DNA of 64,000 bases, taken from the NCBI GenBank assembly GCA_910587935.1, contig CAJUNP010000002.1, positions 18,714-82,713 on the forward strand, read 5' to 3'. Origin of the DNA: an uncultured Lachnospiraceae bacterium. GTDB lineage: Bacteria; Bacillota; Clostridia; Lachnospirales; Lachnospiraceae. Below are positions 7,421-16,594 of this stretch, one piece after another. The notes under the pieces were generated by a model, which was not told where the DNA came from, made no database searches, and saw only the letters and a program-made list of their open reading frames with translations. The position numbers and the translations under genes are program-made. Within the stretch, counting starts at the first letter, position 1. The number at the start of each line of letters is the position of its first letter.

Positions 7421-9343
7421 TTACATACATGCGCCCACACTGATCAGTCCATCCCCTGCCTGAATTTGTTTTCCGGCCTCTGCCGGGAACACCTCGCCCA
7501 TCTCATCGGCATTTGTCACAAGCACCGGCGTAACCAGCGAATATCCCGCCGCTTTGATCAGATCCATATCAAACTCCAGAAGCTTCTGTCCTTTTTTCAC
7601 CCTGTCGCCGGTAGCCGCAAGGGGCGTAAAACCTTTTCCGTTAAGCTGTACCGTATCCATGCCCACATGCATCAGCAGTTCGGCGCCCTTTTCCGTTGTC
7701 ATGCCGATGGCGTGGCCGGTAGGGAAGAAGGCTGAAATGGTACCGTCCGCCGGTGCGTACAACACGCCCACCTCCGGCATAACGGCAATCCCTTTTCCGA
7801 GGATGCCGGAAGAAAATGCTTCATCCTCCACATCTTCCAGCCTGATCGTCTTTCCCACCAGGGGGCTTACGATCGTTATCGGGGCGGCGGAATCCGCCTG
7901 CCGCGTTATAGCAGCTTCCCCCTTCTCCGCTTTTTCAGCCCCATCCTCTTTATAAAAGAACATGGTCAGTAAAAATCCTGCCGCCATGGAAATCCCGATT
8001 CCCGCAAAAGCTACCAGTATATTTCCCATACTGCCGTCCGGGTTCATCATATTGGGCAGTTCAAAGATTCCCATGCCTCCCAGAATAAACTTCTTGAAGT
8101 TAAAGTACCCGTAAAACGCGCCGCCGATACCGCCCGCGATGCAGCTGATGATAAAAGGCTTTTTCTTCGGCAGCAAAATACCGTATATTGCCGGTTCCGT
8201 CACACCGAAGATACCGGAGATAAAATTCGGGATCGCCATCTCCTTCAGCTTTTTGTCCTTTGTCTTGCAAAACATTGCCAGTACCACTGCCGATGTCGCA
8301 AAGGTGCAGGCGAAAAACGGCATCATCACGTTGTCATATCCCAACGTCTGCACATTGTTGATATAAACCGGTATAAAACCCCAGTGCATGCCGAAAATCA
8401 CGAGGATCTGCCAGGTCAAACCCACAACCGCTCCTGCCAGCGTCGGGCTAAAACCGCGGATCGCCAGTGTAAACTCCGATATTAAAGTGGAACCGAAGGT
8501 TGCCACAGGCCCCAGAAACAGCATGGAAACCGGAATCGTCACAAGAAGCGTCAGCATCGGCACAAAGAAAAACTTCACCAGATCCGGTATGAATTTGCTA
8601 AATAATTTCTCACATTTTGAGGCAAACCACACCGCAAGGATCACCGGTATCACCGTTCCGGTATAATCCACCGAGATCACCGGTATGCCGAAGAAGTCAA
8701 TATACACCGGCGAGCGGAACATGGTGCCCTCCAACAGGTAGTACAGCGGCTTCGCTCCTGCGGACAGAGCCCCCGCCTGTATGCCCGGATAACACATCGC
8801 CGCACCGATGGCAAGCCCAAGCATCGGCTTTAATTTAAACTTCTGCGCTGCCGTATATCCCAAAAACAGCGGCAAAAAGGTAAACAGCGCATCCCCCGCC
8901 GCATTGATGATCAGATAGCCGCCGCAGTCCGCACCGTAGAGCCCCAGGGTGACAAACAGCGTATTTAAGCCCTTCAGCATACCGCACGCCGCCATAATGC
9001 TGAGAATCGGCTGGAAGATACCCGATACCATGTCAATCGCCTTATCAAAAAGCTTTCCGGATTTCTTTTCATCCGTCTCCGCTGCTCCCGCCTTCAGATC
9101 GAGAAGCTGCATCACATCCTCAAACACTTCCGGCACATGGTTTCCGATCACCACCTGATACTGACCGCCGCTTTTCATCACGGTCACAACGCCCTCCATC
9201 TCCTTTAATACCTGATCCTTCGCGATACCCTCATCTTTCAGCGTAAACCGAAGCCTCGTGATACAGTGAACCAGTCCCGCAACATTGTCTTTGCCGCCGA
9301 CATTTTTCACGATGTCTTTTGCCAGCGCTTCATATTTTCCCAT
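7421..9343 (-). CDS. bglP: Beta-glucoside-specific PTS enzyme IIBCA
   Basis: A 640-residue PTS permease that imports and phosphorylates beta-glucosides. Order: IIB at residues 1-85 with the phospho-Cys in VHCITRLRF; IIC with about ten membrane segments from 110 to 460; IIA at the C-terminus with the phospho-His in LLMHVGMDTVQLNG. The start is set at 9343, where GGAGGG precedes ATG and IIB begins (MGKYEALAK). A roughly 100-residue upstream extension of the frame has no ribosome site and no family similarity. The gene cluster with bglA and rpiR supports the sugar class; the precise glucoside is inferred. Confidence 0.93.
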   Translation of the reverse strand: MGKYEALAKDIVKNVGGKDNVAGLVHCITRLRFTLKDEGIAKDQVLKEMEGVVTVMKSGGQYQVVIGNHVPEVFEDVMQLLDLKAGAAETDEKKSGKLFDKAIDMVSGIFQPILSIMAACGMLKGLNTLFVTLGLYGADCGGYLIINAAGDALFTFLPLFLGYTAAQKFKLKPMLGLAIGAAMCYPGIQAGALSAGAKPLYYLLEGTMFRSPVYIDFFGIPVISVDYTGTVIPVILAVWFASKCEKLFSKFIPDLVKFFFVPMLTLLVTIPVSMLFLGPVATFGSTLISEFTLAIRGFSPTLAGAVVGLTWQILVIFGMHWGFIPVYINNVQTLGYDNVMMPFFACTFATSAVVLAMFCKTKDKKLKEMAIPNFISGIFGVTEPAIYGILLPKKKPFIISCIAGGIGGAFYGYFNFKKFILGGMGIFELPNMMNPDGSMGNILVAFAGIGISMAAGFLLTMFFYKEDGAEKAEKGEAAITRQADSAAPITIVSPLVGKTIRLEDVEDEAFSSGILGKGIAVMPEVGVLYAPADGTISAFFPTGHAIGMTTEKGAELLMHVGMDTVQLNGKGFTPLAATGDRVKKGQKLLEFDMDLIKAAGYSLVTPVLVTNADEMGEVFPAEAGKQIQAGDGLISVGACM

Positions 9344-9371
9344 ATGTTTTCCCTCCTGTTTTGTTACCGCA

Positions 9372-9400
9372 ACTATATCACACCGGTATTTACCTCTCAA
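9372..9400 (-). promoter_or_regulatory. Promoter of the bglP-bglA operon
   Basis: Minus-strand TTGAGA (9400-9395), a 17-base spacer and TATAGT (9377-9372), about 29 bases before the EIIBCA start. The RpiR-type regulator upstream is the likely controller, but no operator could be assigned confidently. Confidence 0.55.
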
Positions 9401-9442
9401 TATGTTCCGACAGGATAGATCCGCCGTTCCAAAAAAGGGCGG

Positions 9443-9472
9443 AAAAATACCGCTGTTTCTGTAACAGCGGTA
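9443..9472 (-). terminator. Terminator after the rpiR-type gene
   Basis: Perfect 10-base inverted repeat TACCGCTGTT-TCTGT-AACAGCGGTA (9448-9472) followed on the minus strand by TTTTT (9447-9443). It separates the regulator transcript from the PTS promoter. The same palindrome could also serve as a binding site. Confidence 0.75.
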
Positions 9473-9557
9473 CAAAATCCCATCTCTTATCCGGCTTATT
9501 CGACTTTCACTTTCGCCTTCCCATAAAACCTCTTCCGAACCTGCTCTCTCACCATGC

Positions 9558-10430
9558 TCAAACTTCTTCCCCGCTTGCCCCCTCTCTGTCCAGCAGCAGA
9601 TCCATATGCTGCAACATTTCCAGTGAAGATTTCGCATGTTCATGATAGCATTCCGACAGGATGAGGGAAAAAACTATATCGATCACATAATTCACCGCGG
9701 AAAAGGACGTGATCACATCCAGGCTTACCAGCGAATCCCGATTCGGGATCTCCACGATCTCATGGCACTCTCTCCTGATCACTTCATTGTGAGGCCCCAC
9801 GATCCCCACCACAAAATTATTCGTGGCTTTGCGCAGATATTTTGCCGCCCGGATCATCGTCCGGTTTGCCCCGGTTAAACTGATTAAAAACGCAATTGTC
9901 CTCTTGTTTTTCCGCGCCGCCAGATAGTGCCCGTTGACGCTCTCATAGGCGGAGCATTCCACACCCAGTGTGGCAAACTTGAACGCCGCGGACTGTGCCA
10001 GAATATAGCTGACTCCGGCGCCGTAAATATCAATGCACTCCACCCGCCGCAGCATATTATGTATCCGGTTCATACTGTTTTTATCCAGTGAGAGCCTGGT
10101 ATTGGTCACAGCCTTATCATAGATACCCGGCAGCGTATTGATAATATCCGTATAGGTGCTTTTATCATGGATCGGCTCACCCGCAAGCATCCGGGCAAGC
10201 CTGTTTTTCTGGTTAATTTCCTCCACCAGCTTCAGTCGGAATTCCTGATAGCCCGAAAGCCCCAGCTTTTTACAAAGGCGCACCACCGTCGCCTTGCTCG
10301 TAAAGGAAGCCTCCGCCAGTTCCACAGAAGACATTCCGGGCACTTTGTCCGGATGATCCAATATGTATCGCGCCGCATCTTTTTCATGATTGGTAAAATT
10401 GACTCCCTGTTCCAGTTTTTCCAACAGCAT
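9558..10430 (-). CDS. RpiR-family transcriptional regulator (HTH + SIS)
   Basis: A 290-residue regulator. The N-terminal HTH (residues about 15-75) contains SVELAEASFTSKATVVRLCKKLG, and a C-terminal SIS sugar-phosphate-binding domain (about 120-265) contains IDIYGAGVSYILAQ and FLISLTGANRTMI. RpiR proteins sense phosphosugars and control adjacent sugar genes. ATG 10430 is preferred because AAGGAG precedes it by 6 bases; an upstream reading frame has no such site. It is followed by a terminator and then the bglP promoter, so it probably controls that operon. Confidence 0.88.
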   Translation of the reverse strand: MLLEKLEQGVNFTNHEKDAARYILDHPDKVPGMSSVELAEASFTSKATVVRLCKKLGLSGYQEFRLKLVEEINQKNRLARMLAGEPIHDKSTYTDIINTLPGIYDKAVTNTRLSLDKNSMNRIHNMLRRVECIDIYGAGVSYILAQSAAFKFATLGVECSAYESVNGHYLAARKNKRTIAFLISLTGANRTMIRAAKYLRKATNNFVVGIVGPHNEVIRRECHEIVEIPNRDSLVSLDVITSFSAVNYVIDIVFSLILSECYHEHAKSSLEMLQHMDLLLDREGASGEEV

Positions 10431-10524
10431 AAACATCTCCTTGTGATACCGGTTATTCACTCGTAAAAACACTCAAAGCTCCGCACAGGCACATATTCTT
10501 TGCTACTCTGCCAAAAAAAATCGT

Positions 10525-11289
10525 TTATAAAAACAATTCATTCTTCTTATAGCCGCTGCATGCCTTTTTCAGCTTCATGCTGCCTGCGGTGAGCAGCGCC
10601 TTACTGACGCTTCTGGCTTTCTGCGGACAGACTGCAATACAGCGCATACAGGAAATACATGTTTTGTTATCGGTTTGAGAGGGATCAAGCGCAGAAATAG
10701 CCCCCGTCGGACACTCCCCCGCACAATAGCCGCAGCGCACACAAGCTTTCCCCGTCCGGGGTTTCATCGGTACACCGCCGTATTCGCGGTAGGGACGGTT
10801 CCCGGGCAGTTTCAGATCCCCGGATAAGCTCCCCGCCTCCATCGCAGCTCGAATGCGGAACGCAAATTCAGCCAGTTCCTTTTCGTCCTGCTCATTCGGA
10901 CGCCCCGCCGCAAACTGACGCATGATCGAATGCTCGGCTATCGCCGCCACTCCTGCGATACATACAAAGCCTGCCTCTTCCAGCACGTCCTGCAGCTCTG
11001 CAAAGGTATCGTCATAGTCTCTGTTGCCGTATGCCACGATCAATACCGCCTTTGCTCCGTCTCCTTTCATCTGCCTAAGCCTTCTTACGGCTATATTCGG
11101 AACCCGCCCGCCGTAGGACGGAACGGATACAATGCAGATATCCTCCGGCCGAAAAGAATACCCGGAACAATCCGTTTGTTTACTGACAAGGTCAACATAT
11201 GTGCTTTCTGGGCTGAAAGATTCTGTAAAAATATCCGCTGCTTTTTTTGTCCCTCCAGTGGGACTGAATGTGATTTCATAAACTGACAT
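10525..11289 (-). CDS. EFR1-type flavodoxin-ferredoxin fusion protein
   Basis: A 254-residue cytoplasmic electron-transfer protein. The N-terminus is flavodoxin-like, with the FMN phosphate loop FSPTGGTKKAA (residues 8-18) and VPSYGGRVP. The C-terminus carries two 4Fe-4S motifs, CVRCGYCAGECP and CISCMRCIAVCP, each with spacing C-x2-C-x2-C-x3-C. Such EFR1-family proteins are common in gut Clostridia; their physiological partners are mostly undefined. A GGAGG site precedes ATG 11289. It follows murF by 60 bases on the same strand but has no obvious functional link to it. Confidence 0.88.
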   Translation of the reverse strand: MSVYEITFSPTGGTKKAADIFTESFSPESTYVDLVSKQTDCSGYSFRPEDICIVSVPSYGGRVPNIAVRRLRQMKGDGAKAVLIVAYGNRDYDDTFAELQDVLEEAGFVCIAGVAAIAEHSIMRQFAAGRPNEQDEKELAEFAFRIRAAMEAGSLSGDLKLPGNRPYREYGGVPMKPRTGKACVRCGYCAGECPTGAISALDPSQTDNKTCISCMRCIAVCPQKARSVSKALLTAGSMKLKKACSGYKKNELFL

Positions 11290-11349
11290 GATCTGCCTCC
11301 TTTATTTCACGGATAATCCGACAGGGATGTTCATCAGTGTCTCGTTTTG

Positions 11350-12726
11350 TCAGTTTTTTGCAAACCACTCCACTAATTCTTCAAAATGCATCCCATGGGA
11401 AGCCTTTACCAAGACCGTATCGCCTTCCGCCAGAATATCGGGCAGCATCTCCAGCAGTTCTTCTTTCCCTTCAAAATAACGCACGTCAATCACGCCGTCC
11501 CAATCGCGCATTGCCTCTTCGTACATATACTTTGACAGGCTCCCTACACACAGAAGCACATCCATTTCCTTTTCTACCGCATATCTGCCGACATCTCCGT
11601 GCAATTTCTTCTCATCCGTTCCAAGTTCAAACATATCGCCCAAAATGGCAACCTTCCTGCCCTCCGCACTCTGCAAAAGATCCAGAGCCGCTTTCACGGA
11701 AACAGGATTGGCATTGTAACAGTCGTCGATAACGACAAATTTTCCGGTCTGCACAATATTGCTTCTGCCCCCTACCGGCCGTACCGTTTCAATGCCCTTA
11801 CAGATTTCGGACGGTTCCATATTCAAAAGTCTCGCCACACATGCCGCCGCGAGCGCGTTGCCGACCATGTGCAGTCCCGGAAGCGTTACTTTAACAGGAT
11901 ATTCTTTTCCTTCCAGATGCATAACCGCTTCGCTTCCAAACAGTCCCCTGCTTTCAATCTGCGACGCATATACGTCGCAGGTACTTCCGCAATGTATTCC
12001 AAAACGGACCGGCCGGATTCCGTGAACCTCCCGGATTCCTGCCAGCATGTCGTCGTCACCGTTTAATACAATATGTCCCTGCCTGTTCATATAATCAAAG
12101 ATTTCTGACTTTGCCTTTAAAATGCCCTCCCTGGACCCCAGGTTTTCCAGATGGCATTGTCCGATATTGGTTATAACGCAGATATCGGGCCTGGCAATTT
12201 TACTCAGGCGGTGCATTTCACCAAACTCACTGATTCCCATTTCCAGAACCGCCGCTTCATGTTCCTCACGGATTCGCAGTATCGTTAAAGGCAGACCTAC
12301 TTCGTTATTAAAATTCCCTTCCGTTTTCAAAACGCGGTATTTTTCGGACAGAACTGTCGCTATAAACTCTTTGGTGCTTGTTTTTCCTACGCTTCCCGTA
12401 ATGCCTATAACCGGAATATGCAGGGTCTGCCTGTAAGCCTCCGCAATATCTTTAAGCGCCTGAAAGGAATCCTCTACGAGAATGTAGGGCACGTTCACCT
12501 CTGTGGGCGCTTCTTCACACACCACGCAAGCCGCCCCTTTTTCCGCCACATCGGGAATAAAGCTGTGTCCATCCACTCTTTCTCCCCTTGTTGCAAAAAA
12601 TAGATACCCCGGTTCCACCAGTCTGGAATCCAGCACCGCTCCCTGAATTTTTTCAGTCTCTTTTCCTTCCGCATTGCTAAGCGCGCCGCCGCAGGCTTTT
12701 GCAATCTGCTGCAAAGTCATATTCAT
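11350..12726 (-). CDS. murF: UDP-N-acetylmuramoyl-tripeptide--D-alanyl-D-alanine ligase
   Basis: Adds D-Ala-D-Ala to the UDP-MurNAc tripeptide, the last cytoplasmic step of the wall precursor. The 458-residue Mur ligase has the N-terminal substrate domain, the ATP loop GITGSVGKTSTKE near residue 107, the central EMGISEFGEM motif, and a C-terminal domain with VIDDCYNANP and GDMFELG. GGGAGG lies 7 bases before the ATG at 12726. It is directly downstream of ddl (31-base gap), so the maker and the user of D-Ala-D-Ala are co-transcribed. Confidence 0.95.
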   Translation of the reverse strand: MNMTLQQIAKACGGALSNAEGKETEKIQGAVLDSRLVEPGYLFFATRGERVDGHSFIPDVAEKGAACVVCEEAPTEVNVPYILVEDSFQALKDIAEAYRQTLHIPVIGITGSVGKTSTKEFIATVLSEKYRVLKTEGNFNNEVGLPLTILRIREEHEAAVLEMGISEFGEMHRLSKIARPDICVITNIGQCHLENLGSREGILKAKSEIFDYMNRQGHIVLNGDDDMLAGIREVHGIRPVRFGIHCGSTCDVYASQIESRGLFGSEAVMHLEGKEYPVKVTLPGLHMVGNALAAACVARLLNMEPSEICKGIETVRPVGGRSNIVQTGKFVVIDDCYNANPVSVKAALDLLQSAEGRKVAILGDMFELGTDEKKLHGDVGRYAVEKEMDVLLCVGSLSKYMYEEAMRDWDGVIDVRYFEGKEELLEMLPDILAEGDTVLVKASHGMHFEELVEWFAKN

Positions 12727-12757
12727 ACCGATACCTCCCGTTCCTTACGGAAAACGT

Positions 12758-13789
12758 TTATTCACACTTATTTACGGCCATATCAATAATCCACTGGCAC
12801 AAATCATCAAATTCCATACCGATCGCCCTCGCCTCCTGCGGAATCAGCGACATGGGCGTCATGCCGGGCAGCGTATTCGCTTCCAGACAATATAAATCTC
12901 CGTTTTCACTCATCATAAAATCCATACGCGCATAACATTTTAACCGAAGAACCTGAAAAACCTTTTCGGCAAGCATCTGCATTTCCGCCGCTTTTTCTTC
13001 CGGGATCTGCGCCGGGCAGGTTTCTACAGTGCTGCCCGCCTGATATTTGTTTTTATAGTCATAAAACCCTTTAAGAGGCGCAATTTCAATAACCGGCAGC
13101 GCCTTCCCGTCCATCACGCAGACTGAAAACTCCCTTCCCGTTATATACTGTTCGATGACTACTTCATTATCATACTTAAACGCTTCCTTTTTGGCGGCTT
13201 CATATTCCGCATCATTTTTCGCAATAACCACCCCGATGGAAGAACCGCCCTTGCAGGACTTGACAATACAGGGATACGGTACTTTCACCGTTTCTTCTTC
13301 CCCGCTTTTAAGCGTTATTCCCTCAGGCGTAGGAATTTTGTTATATACAAACAATTCCTTTGCCAGTCCCTTATCCATGGCAAGCGCCGAACTGACATAG
13401 TCGGTTCCCGTATATGTAATGCCCATTAAATCAAAACATGCCTGGATTTTTCCGTTCTCCCCGTCTTCGCCGTGCAGTCCCATGAAAACCACGTCCGCCT
13501 GCTGGCAAAGAGAAAGCACATTAGGACCGAAAAAGTTCTTTTTCCAGTCCGGCCTTAAAGCCTTCACCTGACTGATATCCGGATTCTGTTCACGGACTGC
13601 GCCGATCTCCCTGGCCCAGTCTTCCTCTTTCTCAAAAATATCCGTGATATCTCCGTTATATCCTAAAAATACATCTAATAGAATCGTCTGATGTCCTTTT
13701 CTTTTTAAGGCCTCGTAAATCATTTTCCCGGAGGATAAGGACACGTCTCTCTCCGTACTGATTCCTCCTGCCAAAACAACAATCTTCAT
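12758..13789 (-). CDS. ddl: D-alanine--D-alanine ligase
   Basis: Joins two D-alanines for peptidoglycan. The 343-residue ATP-grasp enzyme shows the N-terminal VLAGGISTERDVSLSSG, the lid PCIVKSCKGGSSIGV (residues about 170-185) and the Mg-binding YCLEANTLPGMTPMSL near the C-terminus. The segment before the Gly-rich omega region reads EFSVCVMDGKALPVIEI. The residue that separates D-Ala from D-Lac ligases was not resolved by eye. It begins 18 bases after the GH9-like gene and precedes murF. Confidence 0.94.
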   Translation of the reverse strand: MKIVVLAGGISTERDVSLSSGKMIYEALKRKGHQTILLDVFLGYNGDITDIFEKEEDWAREIGAVREQNPDISQVKALRPDWKKNFFGPNVLSLCQQADVVFMGLHGEDGENGKIQACFDLMGITYTGTDYVSSALAMDKGLAKELFVYNKIPTPEGITLKSGEEETVKVPYPCIVKSCKGGSSIGVVIAKNDAEYEAAKKEAFKYDNEVVIEQYITGREFSVCVMDGKALPVIEIAPLKGFYDYKNKYQAGSTVETCPAQIPEEKAAEMQMLAEKVFQVLRLKCYARMDFMMSENGDLYCLEANTLPGMTPMSLIPQEARAIGMEFDDLCQWIIDMAVNKCE

Positions 13790-13807
13790 AATTTTCTACC
13801 CTTTCTT

Positions 13808-15295
13808 CTATGTATCTTCCTTTAAAATGTGGCTTAACATACAAATATAACAGGAGCCGGACAGCAAATCTTCCTGCAATGCGCCGCCTTCCTTCCACAG
13901 CCTGTCACTGCCTTTTGCATCCAGAAAACACACCGCCTGGGGATTACACCCAAGGAAATAGTGCAGGTGGTTTTCTATGACCGTGTCATATTCATGATTG
14001 GTTATAACATAATCCGCAATGGATAATATTACCATATTCCATAGTAGATCTTTTGTGTTATCCAGGTCCTTATTTCCCTCCGTAAAATAAGCGCCTTCTC
14101 TTGCCCTTAAAGACACCTCTTCCGCATAATTCATCAGCTGCTTCATAATAACGCCGCAATATTCTTTATTTACAGGCTTTCTTGTGGACAGATATGTGAA
14201 AACGCCGAAGGTATCCCATGTTATGTTCCCCGGATCGACGCCCTTTTCCAGAAAAGAACGAAGCTTCGTATGATAGGCCTGCCGCCCGGAAGCCCGGTAA
14301 AGTTCCGCCGCCGCACTGAAAAGAATTCCGGCAATTCCTTCCGTTTCTTCCGGTGCGTCCGGCTGTCTGTCTATGTATTTCCAGGCAAGATCCGCCGCCT
14401 TTAAACATTCGGCCGCATACTTCTGGTCAAAGCTCTGATAAATATAGGAAAATTTGGCCATCGCCGCCGCAAAACCTGCCGATGCCTCTAAACTCACCGG
14501 TTCCATCTGATATACGGCCGGATTTTCCTGCGTATCTGCCCGGATTCCTCCATACACACCGCCGGATTTTTCCTCCTGTAAAAACATCAGCCATTCCATC
14601 TGACTGCGAATCAGTTTCAGTATTTCCGGTTCCTTTGCCGCGCTGTCCGATCCGCTTAAAAACGCGGAAGGATACAATTCATAAGCTGTCAGCAGAACCA
14701 TGACCGCTTCACAGGCCGTTTTCACATTCTGATTGTCAAAAGAATCCGTGAACCAGCCGCCCTGCAGAATCTTTTCTTCTGTTTCATTCGTACCTGCCGA
14801 AAGAATCACATTAATTTTTTTCTCCTGACGCCGCTTTAAAAGAGCAAGCGAAGCCGGAAAAAGCTCGTCATAGACGGCATCGGACAGCGCAAAATTGTAA
14901 GACCTGCCCAATATGCCGCCCCGCACGTAATAAGTTCCTTCTTCTGTCAAATCCGTAAAATCCCCATACCCCATCAAACTTCCGTCCGCTTCGGGTTTTT
15001 GTCTGACCGTTCCGTTGTAAACGGTTTCTCCCGTTTCTTCATCTATAATCTCAAAGCTGTCCGGCAATCTTGCTCCCCGAAATATTACCGTCTTTTCCCC
15101 GGACGGCGTATAACCGATCTGATTGATGAGAATATTGGGCATACTGACCGGAACTTCATAAGTCAGCTCCGGCGTCGGATGCAGGCTTGAAAATTCCGGT
15201 CCGTCATTGCTTCCCGGTCCATAGCCTTTGCCAGTGCAGCCGCTAAAGGGCAGCATAATACAGATAAAAACGCTGATCACTCTCCGTTTCATCAC
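13808..15295 (-). CDS. GH9-like lipoprotein with degenerate active site
   Basis: A 495-residue predicted lipoprotein: signal peptide and lipobox PFSGC with Cys20. Residues about 50-140 match the cellulase N-terminal Ig-like domain (PNILINQIGYTPSGEKTVIF, GTYYVRGG), and the rest is an (alpha/alpha)6 GH9-like domain. In active GH9 enzymes a WxDAGDYGKY motif supplies the catalytic Asp pair; here the corresponding stretch reads GGWFTDSFDNQNVKT. The C-terminal segment with HYFLGCNPQAVCFL has no clear catalytic Glu. The protein may therefore bind rather than cut glycans. It lies 18 bases before ddl in a wall-synthesis operon, which suggests a cell-surface or wall-related role. Confidence 0.75.
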   Translation of the reverse strand: MMKRRVISVFICIMLPFSGCTGKGYGPGSNDGPEFSSLHPTPELTYEVPVSMPNILINQIGYTPSGEKTVIFRGARLPDSFEIIDEETGETVYNGTVRQKPEADGSLMGYGDFTDLTEEGTYYVRGGILGRSYNFALSDAVYDELFPASLALLKRRQEKKINVILSAGTNETEEKILQGGWFTDSFDNQNVKTACEAVMVLLTAYELYPSAFLSGSDSAAKEPEILKLIRSQMEWLMFLQEEKSGGVYGGIRADTQENPAVYQMEPVSLEASAGFAAAMAKFSYIYQSFDQKYAAECLKAADLAWKYIDRQPDAPEETEGIAGILFSAAAELYRASGRQAYHTKLRSFLEKGVDPGNITWDTFGVFTYLSTRKPVNKEYCGVIMKQLMNYAEEVSLRAREGAYFTEGNKDLDNTKDLLWNMVILSIADYVITNHEYDTVIENHLHYFLGCNPQAVCFLDAKGSDRLWKEGGALQEDLLSGSCYICMLSHILKEDT

Positions 15296-15367
15296 AGATC
15301 CTTCCTCCTACCTGCTTCATTATATCGCGTAGTATCCGCCAGGTAAAGACTTTTCATGGAACCGGAC

Positions 15368-16549
15368 TTATTTTGGCGTGAATGTTCCTTCTTTGTCATA
15401 AACAATCTGTCCGTCGATTAATGTATACAGCGTTTCGGTAAATACTTCCATGGGATTTCCGTTAAAAATTGCAATATCCGCATCTTTTCCCACTTCCAGG
15501 CTTCCCACCCGGTCGTCCACTCCGCAGATTTTGGCCGGGTAAATTGTCAGCGACTTATACGCCTCCTCCAAATCAAGACCGGCTTTCACAGCCATTCCCG
15601 CGCAAATCGGCAAGGACTGTATTAGCGATACCGGATGGTCCGTGGTTATGGCCGTCATAACGCCTGCCCGGTTTAAAACTCCCACCGTCTTAAAAGCCAT
15701 ATTCTGCACTTCAATTTTGCTCCGGCTTGCCAGATCAGGACCTACGATTGCCGGATAACCTGCCGCCGCTATCTCATCGGCAATTAAATGTCCTTCGCTG
15801 CAGTGATCTAACGTCAGATTCAAGTCAAACTCTTTTGCGATGCGGATTGCCGTAAAAATATCATCGGTCCGGTGTACATGAGCCTTTAACGGTATTTCCT
15901 TATCAAAAACCGGAACCCAGCAATCATAACGGTAATCCGGCGTAAAGTCCGAATCGTTTCTGCGTTTCTCACAATATTGTTTTGCTTTTGTAAGCTCTTC
16001 CCTCAAAATTGACGCAATGGCCATCCGGGTAACCGGAGATTTATTTTGTCCCGAATAATTTACTTTGGGATTTTCACCAAACGCTATTTTCATTGCGGCC
16101 GGCGCTTTTACTGTCAAATCGTCGATTCTGCGTCCTCCAAGCTTTAAAAAGGCAAACTGTCCGCCTACGACGTTGGCACTTCCCGGACCAATCATCGCAG
16201 AGGTAAGCCCTGCGCGGATCGCATCGTGAAAGGCCGCGTCCATTGTGTTAATTGCATCAATAGCGCGAAGAAAGGGAGTGACCGGCTCCACATTCTCGTT
16301 GCAGTCATCCCCTTCCATAGCCTTCTTTTCCTCGGTAATTCCCATGTGACAATGCGCCTCAATAATCCCGGGCATAACAAGCGCCCCTTTTACATCCAGT
16401 ACCGGTTCATTTTCTTCCGTGGAATCCGCCGGTTTCTGTGGAATGGCGCCCCATCCGATTTCAGCGATCTTCCCCTTCCGGATATGAAGATAACCGCTAT
16501 CATACTCCTGCCCTGCCATTGTTTTTATATGACCATTTATAATAAACAT
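15368..16549 (-). CDS. Amidohydrolase-superfamily enzyme (imidazolonepropionase-like)
   Basis: A 393-residue cytoplasmic metal-dependent hydrolase. The HxH pair is in IEAHCHMG near residue 65, further ligands are in LKAHVHRTDD and TLDHCSEGH, and the metal-binding Asp is in AITTDHPVSL near residue 305. N- and C-terminal beta strands form the usual small sandwich domain (MFIINGHIKTMAG; DADIAIFNGNPMEV). The closest general class is the imidazolonepropionase/prolidase-like amidohydrolases found in many Clostridia; the substrate cannot be deduced. It lies upstream of the GH9-like gene, with a 72-base gap. Confidence 0.8.
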   Translation of the reverse strand: MFIINGHIKTMAGQEYDSGYLHIRKGKIAEIGWGAIPQKPADSTEENEPVLDVKGALVMPGIIEAHCHMGITEEKKAMEGDDCNENVEPVTPFLRAIDAINTMDAAFHDAIRAGLTSAMIGPGSANVVGGQFAFLKLGGRRIDDLTVKAPAAMKIAFGENPKVNYSGQNKSPVTRMAIASILREELTKAKQYCEKRRNDSDFTPDYRYDCWVPVFDKEIPLKAHVHRTDDIFTAIRIAKEFDLNLTLDHCSEGHLIADEIAAAGYPAIVGPDLASRSKIEVQNMAFKTVGVLNRAGVMTAITTDHPVSLIQSLPICAGMAVKAGLDLEEAYKSLTIYPAKICGVDDRVGSLEVGKDADIAIFNGNPMEVFTETLYTLIDGQIVYDKEGTFTPK

Positions 16550-16594
16550 GCGTTTACTCCGTTCAATCTGCGTTTTCCTGCCGCGCCTTTTCTT

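Noticed and set aside
9344..9643. N-terminal extension of the PTS enzyme by about 100 residues
   Set aside because: The extension has no similarity to PTS domains, crosses a promoter and a terminator, and the real start at 9343 has a good ribosome site.
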